DNA of 64,000 nt from a virus: positions 60,774-124,773 of IMG/VR virus record IMGVR_UViG_3300036792_000363. One strand, given 5' to 3'. Below the pieces are notes generated by a model that was given only the letters and a program-made list of their open reading frames with translations, was not told the origin of the DNA and searched no databases. A program made the translations under genes and the position numbers. Numbering within the stretch: the stretch's first letter is position 1; each line of letters opens with the position of its first letter. Positions 29,183 to 37,600 of this stretch are shown piece by piece.

Positions 29183-30041
29183 GGAGCCCCCTCGGCCGGA
29201 ACCACACGTCGGGCGCGGGCCCCCGCGGGCTCTTGGCCTCGGCGTCCCAGCTGTCGGCGATCCACTGCGGCCAGGTCCGGTCGACGGTCACCGGGGTGAA
29301 CTGGGTCTCGTGCGGGCGGCCGCTGCCCGGCCACCACACGCCGTCGCGGTAGTACTTCCCGGCGCCCAGGCCGGTCATCGTCTCGGGGATGGCCTCCACG
29401 TGGCTGAACGCGTGCACCTTCTCGACCGCCGCCTGGCGGCCGCCCAGCCAGGTCAGGTGCCAGCCGTGCGAGCCGTCGGGGGCCTGCCCGTGCGGCCATG
29501 TTCCCCACCCGGTCTCGCGCAGCTGCGTCATGTTCTCCAGCTGGCCGACCCGCATCACCGACGGGGCGTTCCAGCGCCAGGGCACCTCCCAGTCGACCGC
29601 GAACATGAAGAACCGCAGCGACAGCTTGCACGGCACGATCTCGTCCTCGCGCGCCCGCAGCGAGGTGACCGCCGCGCGGGTGGGGATCTCGTCCACGTCC
29701 CCGTGCAGGATGACGTCGCCGTCGACCGCGCCCGCCGACCGCGCCCCGAACAGGGCGGCCTGGCGGGACGAGTGCTCGCGCGCCCAGGCGAGCCCGGGCT
29801 CCTTGCCGGGCTCGACGGTGGTCGGGTAGTGCGGGACGTACATGATCCGGTCGCGCCACGGGGCGAACCGGCGGGCGTCCAGCTCGTCGAAGGTGAGCGG
29901 CTTGACGTCCCCCTGGAAGGTGAGCGCGCCCTCCACAATCACATGCCAGTCGACCAGCCCGTCAAGCTCGCGCAGGCGGCACTCCAGCAGGTCCGGCTCG
30001 GTGCCCATCCCGGAGTAGAGGAACGTGTCGTAGAGCTTCAC
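29172..30041 (-). CDS. Family 17-like glycosyltransferase (1)
   Basis: 289 residues from a GTG overlapping the methyltransferase stop (GTGA). GT17 pattern: YDTFLYSGMGTEPDLLECRL at the start, VDWHVIVEGALTFQGDVKPL, then ILHGDVDEIPTRAAV with the DxD-like motif, and HGWHLTWLGG. GT17 enzymes transfer GlcNAc-type sugars. Paralogue of the gene at 30600; both flank a methyltransferase. Confidence 0.8.
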   Translation of the reverse strand: MKLYDTFLYSGMGTEPDLLECRLRELDGLVDWHVIVEGALTFQGDVKPLTFDELDARRFAPWRDRIMYVPHYPTTVEPGKEPGLAWAREHSSRQAALFGARSAGAVDGDVILHGDVDEIPTRAAVTSLRAREDEIVPCKLSLRFFMFAVDWEVPWRWNAPSVMRVGQLENMTQLRETGWGTWPHGQAPDGSHGWHLTWLGGRQAAVEKVHAFSHVEAIPETMTGLGAGKYYRDGVWWPGSGRPHETQFTPVTVDRTWPQWIADSWDAEAKSPRGPAPDVWFRPRGLRAG

Positions 30042-30613
30042 GCGCCCAGGTGCTCCACGTAGAAGAGCGTCTCCGACCTGTACTGGGTGTCGGTGGGCAG
30101 CGCCTCGGCGCGCCAGCGGAAGTCCCCCAGGTGCCCGGTCAGCTCGAAGTAGTTGAGCGCCAGGTCGCAGTACGGGTCCCCGGGCGGCCGCAGCCTGCTG
30201 GTCGCCCCGTTGGTGAACGGGGTGAAGACGACCAGGCACAGCCGCTGGGTGAACGACTGCAGCGCGTGGTCCAGGATCCGGTCCCAGTTGAACTCGTTGT
30301 GCTCCAGCACGTGCCGCATGAAGATGCCCTGCGGCTTCGGCTTCGGGTCCCACGCGGTCAGCTCGCACACCACGTCCGACAGCGGCGCGCTGTCGGGGCT
30401 GCCGTCCACGCCGGTGTAGAACCTGTCCGGCGGGCAGAACCGCCGCCCGTAGGCGGGCCCGCAGCCCCAGTCCTGCACGTACTCGCAGCCCTCGTACAGC
30501 CAGCCGAGGCCCATCCGGTAGGTGGTGTCGTCGCCGAACGGCCGGACGGCCGCCGGGTCCGGGTACTGGTAGGTCCAGATCTCCGGCGTGTACCCGCCCT
30601 CAAGCCGCGGCAC
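30038..30613 (-). CDS. SAM-dependent methyltransferase (class I)
   Basis: 191 residues from a GTG with GGGGAGG upstream. Motif I is VQDWGCGPAYGRRF (about 46-59), followed by FYTGVDGSP (strand 2) and GIFMRHVLEHNEF, the HVLEH post-motif typical of small-molecule or sugar methyltransferases. It sits between two GT17-like genes, so methylation of a sugar is a reasonable guess. Confidence 0.75.
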   Translation of the reverse strand: MPRLEGGYTPEIWTYQYPDPAAVRPFGDDTTYRMGLGWLYEGCEYVQDWGCGPAYGRRFCPPDRFYTGVDGSPDSAPLSDVVCELTAWDPKPKPQGIFMRHVLEHNEFNWDRILDHALQSFTQRLCLVVFTPFTNGATSRLRPPGDPYCDLALNYFELTGHLGDFRWRAEALPTDTQYRSETLFYVEHLGA

Positions 30614-31442
30614 GGGGCCTCCCCTTGATCGGCCGCCACCAGACGTCGGGGCACAGGCGGCGGTGCACCCACAGCGGGGACTGCAGCTCCCACGGCAGCG
30701 CGTCCCGCTCCTGGCGGCTGTCGACCCACGGGATGTCGATGACCGGCTGCGGCTCGACCGACCCGTCCGGGCGCACCCGCGACATCCCGTACGTCCACAT
30801 GACGTTGGCGTCGTTGGCCGCCATCGTGTCGTCGTAGGACTCCAGGTGGGCGAAGCAGTTGGCCTTCTCCGCGATGGCGGCCTGGCCGCCCAGCCACGAC
30901 AGGTGCCAGCCGGCCCGCTCGTAGCGCGGCAGCCGGTCCCGGCGCTGGCGCATCTGGTCGATCGAGTCGATCGCGCCGGCCCGCGCCAGCACCTGCATCA
31001 CGCCCGGCGTGCCCGGGGTGTCGACGGTGGCGAACCGCAGGTCGATGCAGCCGCCCAGGAACGGGGCCGGGTTCTGCTCGAACGCCGCGGTCGACGGGAT
31101 CTCGTCCAGGTCGGAGACGATCACGATGTCGTCGGGGTCGGTCTTCGGCATGAACGCGAGCATCGCGCAGTCGCGCTGCCAGCGCTCGCGCACCCACGGG
31201 TCGGGCACCTGCTCGCGGGTGGGCATGTCGTCGACCACCACGTGGATGATCTTGTCGCGCCACTGCTCGAACCGGTCCTGGTGGTCGTCATAGTAGAGGG
31301 GCTTCGGCCGCCCCTGGTGGGTGAGCGTCGCCTCCACCAGCACGAACTTGTGCACCCGGTCGGCGTTCTCCTCCAGGGCGCATTCGAGCATGTCGAGTTC
31401 CCAGTTGAGCATGAACGGGAACCAGTAGCGGGGCGCGCTCAC
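30600..31442 (-). CDS. Family 17-like glycosyltransferase (2)
   Basis: 280 residues from a GTG overlapping the upstream stop (GTGA). Starts YWFPFMLNWELDMLECALEE, contains LVEATLTHQGRPKPL, IVIVSDLDEIPSTAA (DxD region) and AGWHLSWLGGQAAIAEKANCF, matching the first GT17-like protein motif by motif. Duplication with divergence is likely. Function as above. Confidence 0.8.
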   Translation of the reverse strand: MSAPRYWFPFMLNWELDMLECALEENADRVHKFVLVEATLTHQGRPKPLYYDDHQDRFEQWRDKIIHVVVDDMPTREQVPDPWVRERWQRDCAMLAFMPKTDPDDIVIVSDLDEIPSTAAFEQNPAPFLGGCIDLRFATVDTPGTPGVMQVLARAGAIDSIDQMRQRRDRLPRYERAGWHLSWLGGQAAIAEKANCFAHLESYDDTMAANDANVMWTYGMSRVRPDGSVEPQPVIDIPWVDSRQERDALPWELQSPLWVHRRLCPDVWWRPIKGRPRAAA

Positions 31443-31669
31443 CCGTCCGAGTCCTCGATCGCCTGCCGCACCGCCGCGTCCCTGCCGTCGGTGAGGTGGC
31501 GCAGCGCGATGACCAGCTGCGGGCCGTCGCCCAGCTTCGACAGCAGCCGGTCCCTCATGTCTGCGAACATGGCCGAAACCGTAGCAGGCAGGCCCGGCGG
31601 CAGGCTGGGGTTTGGCGTAAGCCACTTGGCCGCGTCCCGCACCGACGGGTGCCGGTCCTCCAGTTTCAC
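31439..31669 (-). CDS. Small unrecognised protein, 76 aa
   Basis: 76 residues from a GTG overlapping the dnaX-like stop (GTGA). Helical with a basic middle; no domain. Links the replication genes to the glycosyltransferase group by overlapping starts. Confidence 0.65.
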   Translation of the reverse strand: MKLEDRHPSVRDAAKWLTPNPSLPPGLPATVSAMFADMRDRLLSKLGDGPQLVIALRHLTDGRDAAVRQAIEDSDG

Positions 31670-32835
31670 GTCTCCCCCAGCAGGGTCCTCAGCTCGTTGA
31701 TGGGGGCCGGGGCGGCCTCCGGGGAGGACATCGGCACGGGGGCGTCCAGCGCCTGCGGGCACAGCCTGCGGGCGATCATCGCCGCGGCCAGCGTCACGCC
31801 GGCCTCGCGGTCGTCGGGCCGGACGCGGGCGAGCACGTCCCACAGCACGGCCAGGGCGGCGTGCGCGCGGGCCGGGCCCAGCCGGGCGGCCAGCTCCCTG
31901 CGCGCCTCCAGCGCCTGCCCCTGCGCGGGGACCTGCGCGCCGCACGACAGCACCAGCACGTCGCGCAGGCAGCGCGACAGCTCCCTCACCACGTGGGCGG
32001 GGTCCCCCAGCGACGACAGCGCGCCGTCGAGGGCCGCGTACATGGCCGGGTAGTCGCCGTCGGCGGCCGCCTTCAGCAGGACGGGGGCGAAGTCGGTCTC
32101 CCCGGTCAGCTCGCGCCACAGCGCCACGCTGGTGATCCCGGCGGCGGCCATCTGGTCGAGGCGCACCAGCGCGTCCCGCACCCGCCCGCCCGACACCTCC
32201 GCCAGTTCCGCCAGCAGCTCCGGCTCGGCGTCGAACCCCTCCGCCGCGCACACCTTCTCCAGCCGCTCCAGGACCTGCCCGGCAGGCAGCGCCCGGAACT
32301 GGAACGGGCTGCAGCGGCCGCGGATCGTCTCCGGCAGCGCCATCGGCTGGGTGGTGAGCAGGATGAACACCGTGCGCGGCGGGGGCTCCTCCAGGATCTT
32401 CAGCAGCGTCTCGGCCCCCGGGCCGCTCATCGCGTGCGCCTCGTCGATCAGGAACACCCGGTACCCGGGCCCCGCCGGCCCGTACTGCGCCCGCTGGCGC
32501 AGCTCGCGCATCATCTCCACCGTCCCGTTGGACGCGGCGTCCACCTCGTCCACGTCCAGCGAGTTCCCGGCCAGGATGGCCGTGCAGCTGGCGCACGAGC
32601 CGCACGGCCACTGGCCGGGCGGCCCGGGCGGCGCCTCGCAGTTGATCGCGCCGGCCACGATCCGCCCCAGCGTCGTCTTGCCGCTGCCGGACTCGCCCGA
32701 CAGCAGGACGGCGGGGGGGAGGGTGCCCCGCTTGGCCATCAGGTACAGCAGCACCACCACCGGGCGCTGTCCGGCCACGTCCCCGAACGTGCGCGGACGG
32801 TACTTGGTCGCCAGCGCCTCGCGGGCGTCACTCAT
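31666..32835 (-). CDS. dnaX: DnaX-like clamp-loader ATPase (tau/gamma)
   Basis: 389 residues; ATG with AGGAGG 5 nt upstream. Typical DnaX N-terminus (ATKYRPRTFGDVAGQ), Walker A GESGSGKT (47-54), zinc site CGSCASC (about 82-88), Walker B VFLIDEAH (about 126-133), sensor region ILLTTQP and collar helices. It loads the sliding clamp with delta and delta-prime, both encoded in this phage. No tau-type C-terminal domain V is evident. Its frame is open upstream into the radical SAM gene without a stop. Confidence 0.92.
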   Translation of the reverse strand: MSDAREALATKYRPRTFGDVAGQRPVVVLLYLMAKRGTLPPAVLLSGESGSGKTTLGRIVAGAINCEAPPGPPGQWPCGSCASCTAILAGNSLDVDEVDAASNGTVEMMRELRQRAQYGPAGPGYRVFLIDEAHAMSGPGAETLLKILEEPPPRTVFILLTTQPMALPETIRGRCSPFQFRALPAGQVLERLEKVCAAEGFDAEPELLAELAEVSGGRVRDALVRLDQMAAAGITSVALWRELTGETDFAPVLLKAAADGDYPAMYAALDGALSSLGDPAHVVRELSRCLRDVLVLSCGAQVPAQGQALEARRELAARLGPARAHAALAVLWDVLARVRPDDREAGVTLAAAMIARRLCPQALDAPVPMSSPEAAPAPINELRTLLGET

Positions 32836-33061
32836 CGGGCCTCCTGCGTATGTCAGCGCCGAGGAACACGGGCCCCGGCTCGGTCTCGGGGGCGACGGGG
32901 AGCCCGGCCGCGCACACCGGGCCGGCGGACGCCAGCTGGTACCCGAACTCGGCCCCGCACTGCGGGCACGCGTAGTACCGCGCGTCCCCGGCCTGCTCCG
33001 GCTCCGCCTCCGAATAGCACTGCGGGCACTGCGCGGGCTCCGCCAGCAGGGGCTCAGCCAC
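32828..33061 (-). CDS. Zinc-ribbon protein, 77 aa
   Basis: 77 residues from a GTG. CPQCYSE (about 11-17) and CPQCGAEFGY (about 32-41) form a clear zinc ribbon; the rest is extended and acidic. Overlaps the dnaX-like start by 8 nt. It reads in another frame than the open dnaX/radical-SAM frame, which shows that the stop-free frame across this stretch is not the coding one. Confidence 0.7.
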   Translation of the reverse strand: MAEPLLAEPAQCPQCYSEAEPEQAGDARYYACPQCGAEFGYQLASAGPVCAAGLPVAPETEPGPVFLGADIRRRPDE

Positions 33062-33203
33062 CCTGCTGGTCCGGGTCCCCGGTCTCGTCGTCCACCGGCC
33101 TGGTGAACCCTCTGCCCGCCCAGTCCTCCTCGGCGGCGGGCGGCGGCCCCCCGTAAGGCTGGCCGAATTGGTGCGCCCTGCCGCTGAATCCGGGACTGTC
33201 CAC
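33054..33203 (-). CDS. Small Gly/Pro/Asp-rich protein, 49 aa
   Basis: 49 residues from a GTG with GGGGAG 8 nt upstream. Low complexity (Gly, Pro, Asp), no family recognised. Overlaps the zinc-ribbon gene by 8 nt. Supported by the ribosome site and the overlap pattern. Confidence 0.5.
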   Translation of the reverse strand: MDSPGFSGRAHQFGQPYGGPPPAAEEDWAGRGFTRPVDDETGDPDQQGG

Positions 33204-33246
33204 AGGCTTCTCCCCACCGCGTGGAAAACATCTGGTGCCCTGTTAA

Positions 33247-36093
33247 TACGCCCGCGGCGGGAAGGGCGGCGATGACCCGCCCCGCGGCCTCGTCGGCGCA
33301 GCGCGGGCACAGGCCCTCCGGCCAGGGCGCCCCCAGCAGGCTGACCGGCACCGGCGCGCCGCACCCGGCGCAGGCGCCGGCGCCGCCGGAGAAGAACTCC
33401 ACCCGGCGGGCGGTGTAGCGGGCCGCCTCGATCCAGCTGGGCCGCCCCATCAGCGCGGCGTAGGCCTGGTACGGCCCGATCCTGCCGTTCAGCACCATCC
33501 GCAGCACGATCCTGCGCCCGTCGCGGGCGACCCAGAAATCAGCGACGTGCTCCCTGGCGTCCCCGTGCTGCGCGGTGGCCCCCACGTAGAAGCTGTCGGC
33601 CCGCACCAGGACCGGCACCTCCTGCGCCTCCGCCCACCAGCGCAGCCGCGCCGCCACCTCGGCGGCGGGGTCGGCCACCTCCAGTTCCCACAGGCTGGCG
33701 GGGCGGGGCGGCAGCCGCGCGCCGGGCGGCAGCTCCCCGAACTCCCCGCGCCATTCCAGGTGCGGGGCAAGCTCGTCGCCGAACGCGGCCAGGAACCACG
33801 GCAGCCCGGCGTCGTCGCGGCGGGTGACGCCGAACTCGGCGTAGTCGGCGCCGGTGGACCGGTCCCGGTAGGCGGTGGAGCCCGACACCAGCCGGACGGT
33901 GGCGGGCGCGATGGGCGGGAACCCGGTCCGCTCGCACGCCCGGTAGGCGGCGCGGCGGATGATGAACGCCAGCGAGGAGTTGGAGACGAACCGGAACGCC
34001 TCCGGCCGCTCCACCCGCAGCCGCAGCTTCAGCGCCACGGTGGAGTGGTCGAGCGGGGTCACCGGGTCGGCCGCCAGGTCGCGGTCGGCGGCGGTCACGC
34101 GGTCCCGGCGGATCTCCAGGTCGCGGCGGTCGCACGCCCCGCACGCGTTCCCCTGGCAGCGCTGGTCGCAGCGGTCGACCCACTCGTTGCCGTGGTAGCC
34201 CTCGTCGCACAGGTCGTCGTAGGTGCCCGCGCTGGTGCCGGTGAGCAGGTCCACCATGTCGCGGTAAACCCGCCACATGAGGGACTTCTCCACGCCGGTG
34301 TCGATGTGCTCCCAGCCGAGCAGGTCGTGCTCGAACCGCTCGCCGAAGATGTCGGCCAGCCCGTTGCGGAACCCGCGGCCGATGAGGGCGGCGTCCAGCC
34401 GCTCGGGCGTGTCCTTGGGGAACCCGCCCCAGCTGGCGACGCCCAGGCCCTCGATCACGTCGACGATCGCCTCGCCCGCGTCCCGGCTGGCGCGCTGGCA
34501 CGCCTGGAAGAACGCCAGCTTGGCCGGGTTGGCCTTGCTGCCGATCTTCACCCAGATCCGGTGCTCGCGCAGCGCGTCGAACGCGGGCTGCAGCGAGTAG
34601 TCGGGCGGGGTCACCTCGAACCACTGCATCGGGGTCTGCGCCTCGATGAGCAGCGGCGTCCAGCTCATGATGATCTGCACGCCGGCCGCGTCGGGCCCGA
34701 AGCCGTCGCGGACGTCGGCCAGCCGCTTCCCCAGGTCCACGATCCGCATGACGTCGCGCTCGGTCTCGCCCGGCCAGTTGGTGATCATGTAGAGCTTCAC
34801 CTTGCGGATGCCGGCGCCGATGGCCTGGGCGACGGCGCGCACCACGTCCTCGTCGGAGGTGCCCTTCCCGGCCAGGTCCCGCATCAGCTGGCTGTTGCCC
34901 TCCAGCCCGAACGTGATGGCCTCGGTGCCGCCGATCTGCATCACCATCGACAGCTGGGGGTCGGCGGTGTAGTCGTCGATCCGCATGCTGGACGCGTTCA
35001 CCCGCCCGGTGACGTTCTCCAGCAGCCCCGCAATCAGTGCCTTTTTCAGCGTGTGCGCGGGCGGGTCGGGGGCCACCAGGGAGATCTCGGTCGAGCCCAT
35101 GTTCCGCCGCCACTTCCCGGCGCGGGCGATCGTCCGTTCCGGGTCCTCCTGCCGCTGCGGCTTGGTGACCCACCCGAGCTTGCAGAACACGCACCAGTTG
35201 TCGCAGCCGCGGGCCATCTCCACGTCGCCGGAGCCCATGCTCGGGTCGGAGAACAGCACCGGCGCCGACGTCATCAGGTCGGCGGCGTTGAGGTCGTGCA
35301 CCCGGCGGGCGCGGAACCGCGGCCCGACCCCGGGCACCAGCGGGTAGGAGCGCGAGACCATCTTCGTCGGCTCGGGCAGCCCGCGGTCCTCGTACCGGTA
35401 GGAGAACGCGGTGAAGCGCGGGAAGTACAGGAAGTTGAACTCGCGGGCGAGGGCCAGGTAGCAGCCCTCGCGGTCAGCCTGCCACGACCCGGCGCTCTTG
35501 AACTGCGCGATGCGCTCGCACACCGCGCCGATGCCGGGGTTGCCGGGCTCGTCCTCGGCCTCCCCCAGCCACACGCAGTCGACCACCGGGGCCATGAACT
35601 CGGGCGCGCAGTAGGCCAGCCCGCCGACCATGACCATGGGGTAGTCCTCGGCCCTGGCCTGGCGGTCCGCCCAGCGCAGGGGGACGCCGCTCATCGACAG
35701 GTACTTGCAGAAGTTGACCAGCAGCACCGTGTAGCTGATGGACGTGCCCACCACGTCGAAGTCGCGCAGCTGGCGCCTGCTCTCGATGCCGAACGCCGGG
35801 ACCTGGCCCTTCTCCAGCAGGTCCATGTCGCGCTGGGTGGCGGGCAGGTACCAGCGGTCGGCCAGGTTCCGCGGCCCCGCCTTGTGCACCGCGTCGTAGA
35901 TCACCGGCATGGCCATGTTGCCGGCCGCCTGGCTGTAGTCCCAGGACGCGGCCAGCAGGCAGCGCACGTCGGTGTGCTCCCACGACCGCCGCTCGGCGTT
36001 CGGCTCGGTGCCCAAAAATTGTCCGGGCCCATCAAATCTATATAGATTTGCGTCCAACCATCGAGCGATTGAATCTGGCGAGCGGCCTGCCAC
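33247..36093 (-). CDS. B12-binding-type radical SAM protein (YgiQ/TIGR03960-like)
   Basis: About 950 residues; 3' limit approximate. Residues 26-120 match the N-terminal B12-binding-like domain of this class (FLGTEPNAERRSWEH, then VGTSISYTVLLVN); the radical SAM cluster CDNWCVFC is near 297-304; later there is a CDQRCQGNACGACDRRD cysteine motif and a C-terminal Cys2-Cys2 pair. Substrate unknown; such enzymes methylate or modify RNA or peptides. Two oddities: the 5' end is fused to a homing-endonuclease insertion, and the frame has no stop before dnaX; a +1 shift at CGTATTAA would give one. Confidence 0.75.
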
Positions 36094-36550
36094 AAAGAGT
36101 CACCTCCTCCCCCTCGAAGTACGCCACCTTGGCGCATGCCACAGCCAATTGCGTCAGCCGCCGGTCCGACAACAAAGGACCGACCAACACCAGAAACTCC
36201 CAGGCCCGCTTGCCGTTTAGATACAGATAGCTAATGCCGTCCACTCCAGGATTGCCCATACTGCCCCCGAAGTACCGACGAAGGAACACCAATGGCTGCA
36301 CGTCCTTCTGGGGCAGGGTCACACGCAACGACCCGCCATGGCAGTCCGCACTTCCCTCGCCCTCGTAAAACCCAGCAGCGTACCCAATCTCTAGAGGACC
36401 GGGAATTAGCTCGGGGGCGGTTCTCTCAGGCGGGTTGTTCCATCGGAACCGGTCTGCGCACCTCCGGCAGCGTGCCGCGTAGTGATATTTGGCGTTACCG
36501 CACTCACAAAATGGACCACAACGCGGGTCCGACGCAGGGATGCTCGGCAT
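36038..36550 (-). CDS. LAGLIDADG-type homing endonuclease
   Basis: 170 residues; ATG with GGGGAG 8 nt upstream. An N-terminal Cys-rich finger (CECGNAKYHYAARCRRC, 15-31) precedes IGYAAGFYEGEGSAD, the LAGLIDADG helix, and YFGGSMGN...KRAWEFLVLVG typical of the fold; only one LAGLIDADG motif is seen, so it would act as a dimer. Codon use is much less GC-rich than in neighbours, indicating recent arrival. It is inserted exactly between the Rad50 C-half and the radical SAM gene and disturbs the ends of both. Confidence 0.85.
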   Translation of the reverse strand: MPSIPASDPRCGPFCECGNAKYHYAARCRRCADRFRWNNPPERTAPELIPGPLEIGYAAGFYEGEGSADCHGGSLRVTLPQKDVQPLVFLRRYFGGSMGNPGVDGISYLYLNGKRAWEFLVLVGPLLSDRRLTQLAVACAKVAYFEGEEVTLCGRPLARFNRSMVGRKSI

Positions 36551-37206
36551 AACTCACTCTCCCCTTCGAAAACCCGCGTCAGCCCGTCCGGCCCGAGCGT
36601 CAGGCGGATGAGCTGGTCGGCGTACTGCGCGTAGGTCACGCTGTGGGCGGACAGGACGATCTGCACCCCCGCCTGGTAGGCCGCCTCGCGCAGGAACGCG
36701 GCCACCCGGTCGGCGTAGCTCTCGCTCACGTGCGCGAAGCTCTCGTCCAGGAACAGGACCTGCCGCGCGCCCGGCGTGAACAGCAGCATGACCAGCCGCA
36801 TCATGAACCCGGCGACCGCCGCCATCCCGCCACCGCGGGCGTCGAGCACGGAAGTCTCCGTTATCGTACCGCCGTAGTCGGAGCGGATGACGGGCTCCAG
36901 CGTGGGCTGCCCGCCGGTCTCCCCCGGCACCAGGCCGAACGACAGCTCCGGCCCGAAGATGATCTGCAGCGCCCGGGTGACCGCGCCCTCGAACCGGGCC
37001 CGGTCGTCCTCCTGCTTGCGCTCGCTGATGGTGGTGAGCAGCAGCGCCACCTTGGCGTGCAGCTCCGCCGCGGCCTCCAGCCGGGCGATCTCCGCGTTCA
37101 CCGCGGCGGCGTCGGCCCGCACCTGCTGCGCCCGGCCGGTCTCCCGGTCGACCTGCTGGCGGGCCAGCCGGACGCGCTCGGCGAGCGCGGCGGCGTCAGC
37201 GGTCAC
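36406..37206 (-). CDS. Rad50/SbcC-like C-terminal half (Walker B, signature)
   Basis: 266 residues as read, from a GTG overlapping the upstream stop. An N-terminal coiled coil (1-75) leads to the lobe-II ATPase: ARGGGMAAVAGFMMRLVML takes the place of the signature motif, QVLFLDESFAHVSE is Walker B/D-loop (about 150) and IVLSAHS the H-loop. No Walker A. It pairs with the gene at 41856, which has Walker A and ends at the zinc hook. The last 45 residues derive from the inserted endonuclease DNA; the native end was probably near 36,560 (VFEGE). Confidence 0.8.
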   Translation of the reverse strand: MTADAAALAERVRLARQQVDRETGRAQQVRADAAAVNAEIARLEAAAELHAKVALLLTTISERKQEDDRARFEGAVTRALQIIFGPELSFGLVPGETGGQPTLEPVIRSDYGGTITETSVLDARGGGMAAVAGFMMRLVMLLFTPGARQVLFLDESFAHVSESYADRVAAFLREAAYQAGVQIVLSAHSVTYAQYADQLIRLTLGPDGLTRVFEGESELCRASLRRTRVVVHFVSAVTPNITTRHAAGGAQTGSDGTTRLREPPPS

Positions 37207-37376
37207 TGGGGCTCCTGCAGCGTCCAGTGCCACAGGTGGATGTTCTCGGCGACCTCGGGATGCGCCGACAGGTAGTCCACCATCTCCGCCGGGCTGTCGA
37301 ACTTCACCTGCGCGTGCGCGTCGGTGATGGACACCGACTGGGGCGGCGGCCGGAAGCGGCCGAGCAGCCACGACAT
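37203..37376 (-). CDS. Small unrecognised protein, 57 aa
   Basis: 57 residues; ATG shares a base with the upstream stop (TGATG). Ends with ENIHLWHWTLQEPQ. No domain recognised. Part of the tightly overlapped clamp/Rad50 operon. Confidence 0.65.
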   Translation of the reverse strand: MSWLLGRFRPPPQSVSITDAHAQVKFDSPAEMVDYLSAHPEVAENIHLWHWTLQEPQ

Positions 37377-37594
37377 CAGGGGTTCACCGCCGAGATGGCC
37401 GCGGTGACGGCCCGCATGTGCCGCGGGGTCCCCGCGCCGCGCCCGCGGTCGTAGGCCGCGTAGACCTCCCGCTGCAGCGGCCCGGGCACCTGCCCCCAGT
37501 GCCCTCCGCACATCAGCTTGTTCCTCGGCACCTGCGCCTTGCACAAGTGCCCGGGGCACTTGTGCGTGTTCTGCACTGCCTGCGCCATCGTCAT
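37376..37594 (-). CDS. Small Cys/His protein of a common actinophage family
   Basis: 72 residues; AAGGAG precedes two ATG codons, the second (37588) at better spacing. CPGHLC and LMCGGHWGQVPGPLQREVYAAYDRG give a probable zinc site; the second segment is typical of a widespread actinophage hypothetical protein. Function unknown. Confidence 0.7.
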   Translation of the reverse strand: MTMAQAVQNTHKCPGHLCKAQVPRNKLMCGGHWGQVPGPLQREVYAAYDRGRGAGTPRHMRAVTAAISAVNP

Positions 37595-37600
37595 TCTCCT

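Noticed and set aside
31666-36093. Single 1475-residue radical SAM/DnaX fusion protein
   Set aside because: The linker between the domains is Arg/Ser/Gly-rich and looks out of frame; dnaX has its own AGGAGG-ATG, and two small genes occupy other frames there. Kept as a finding about a missing stop only.
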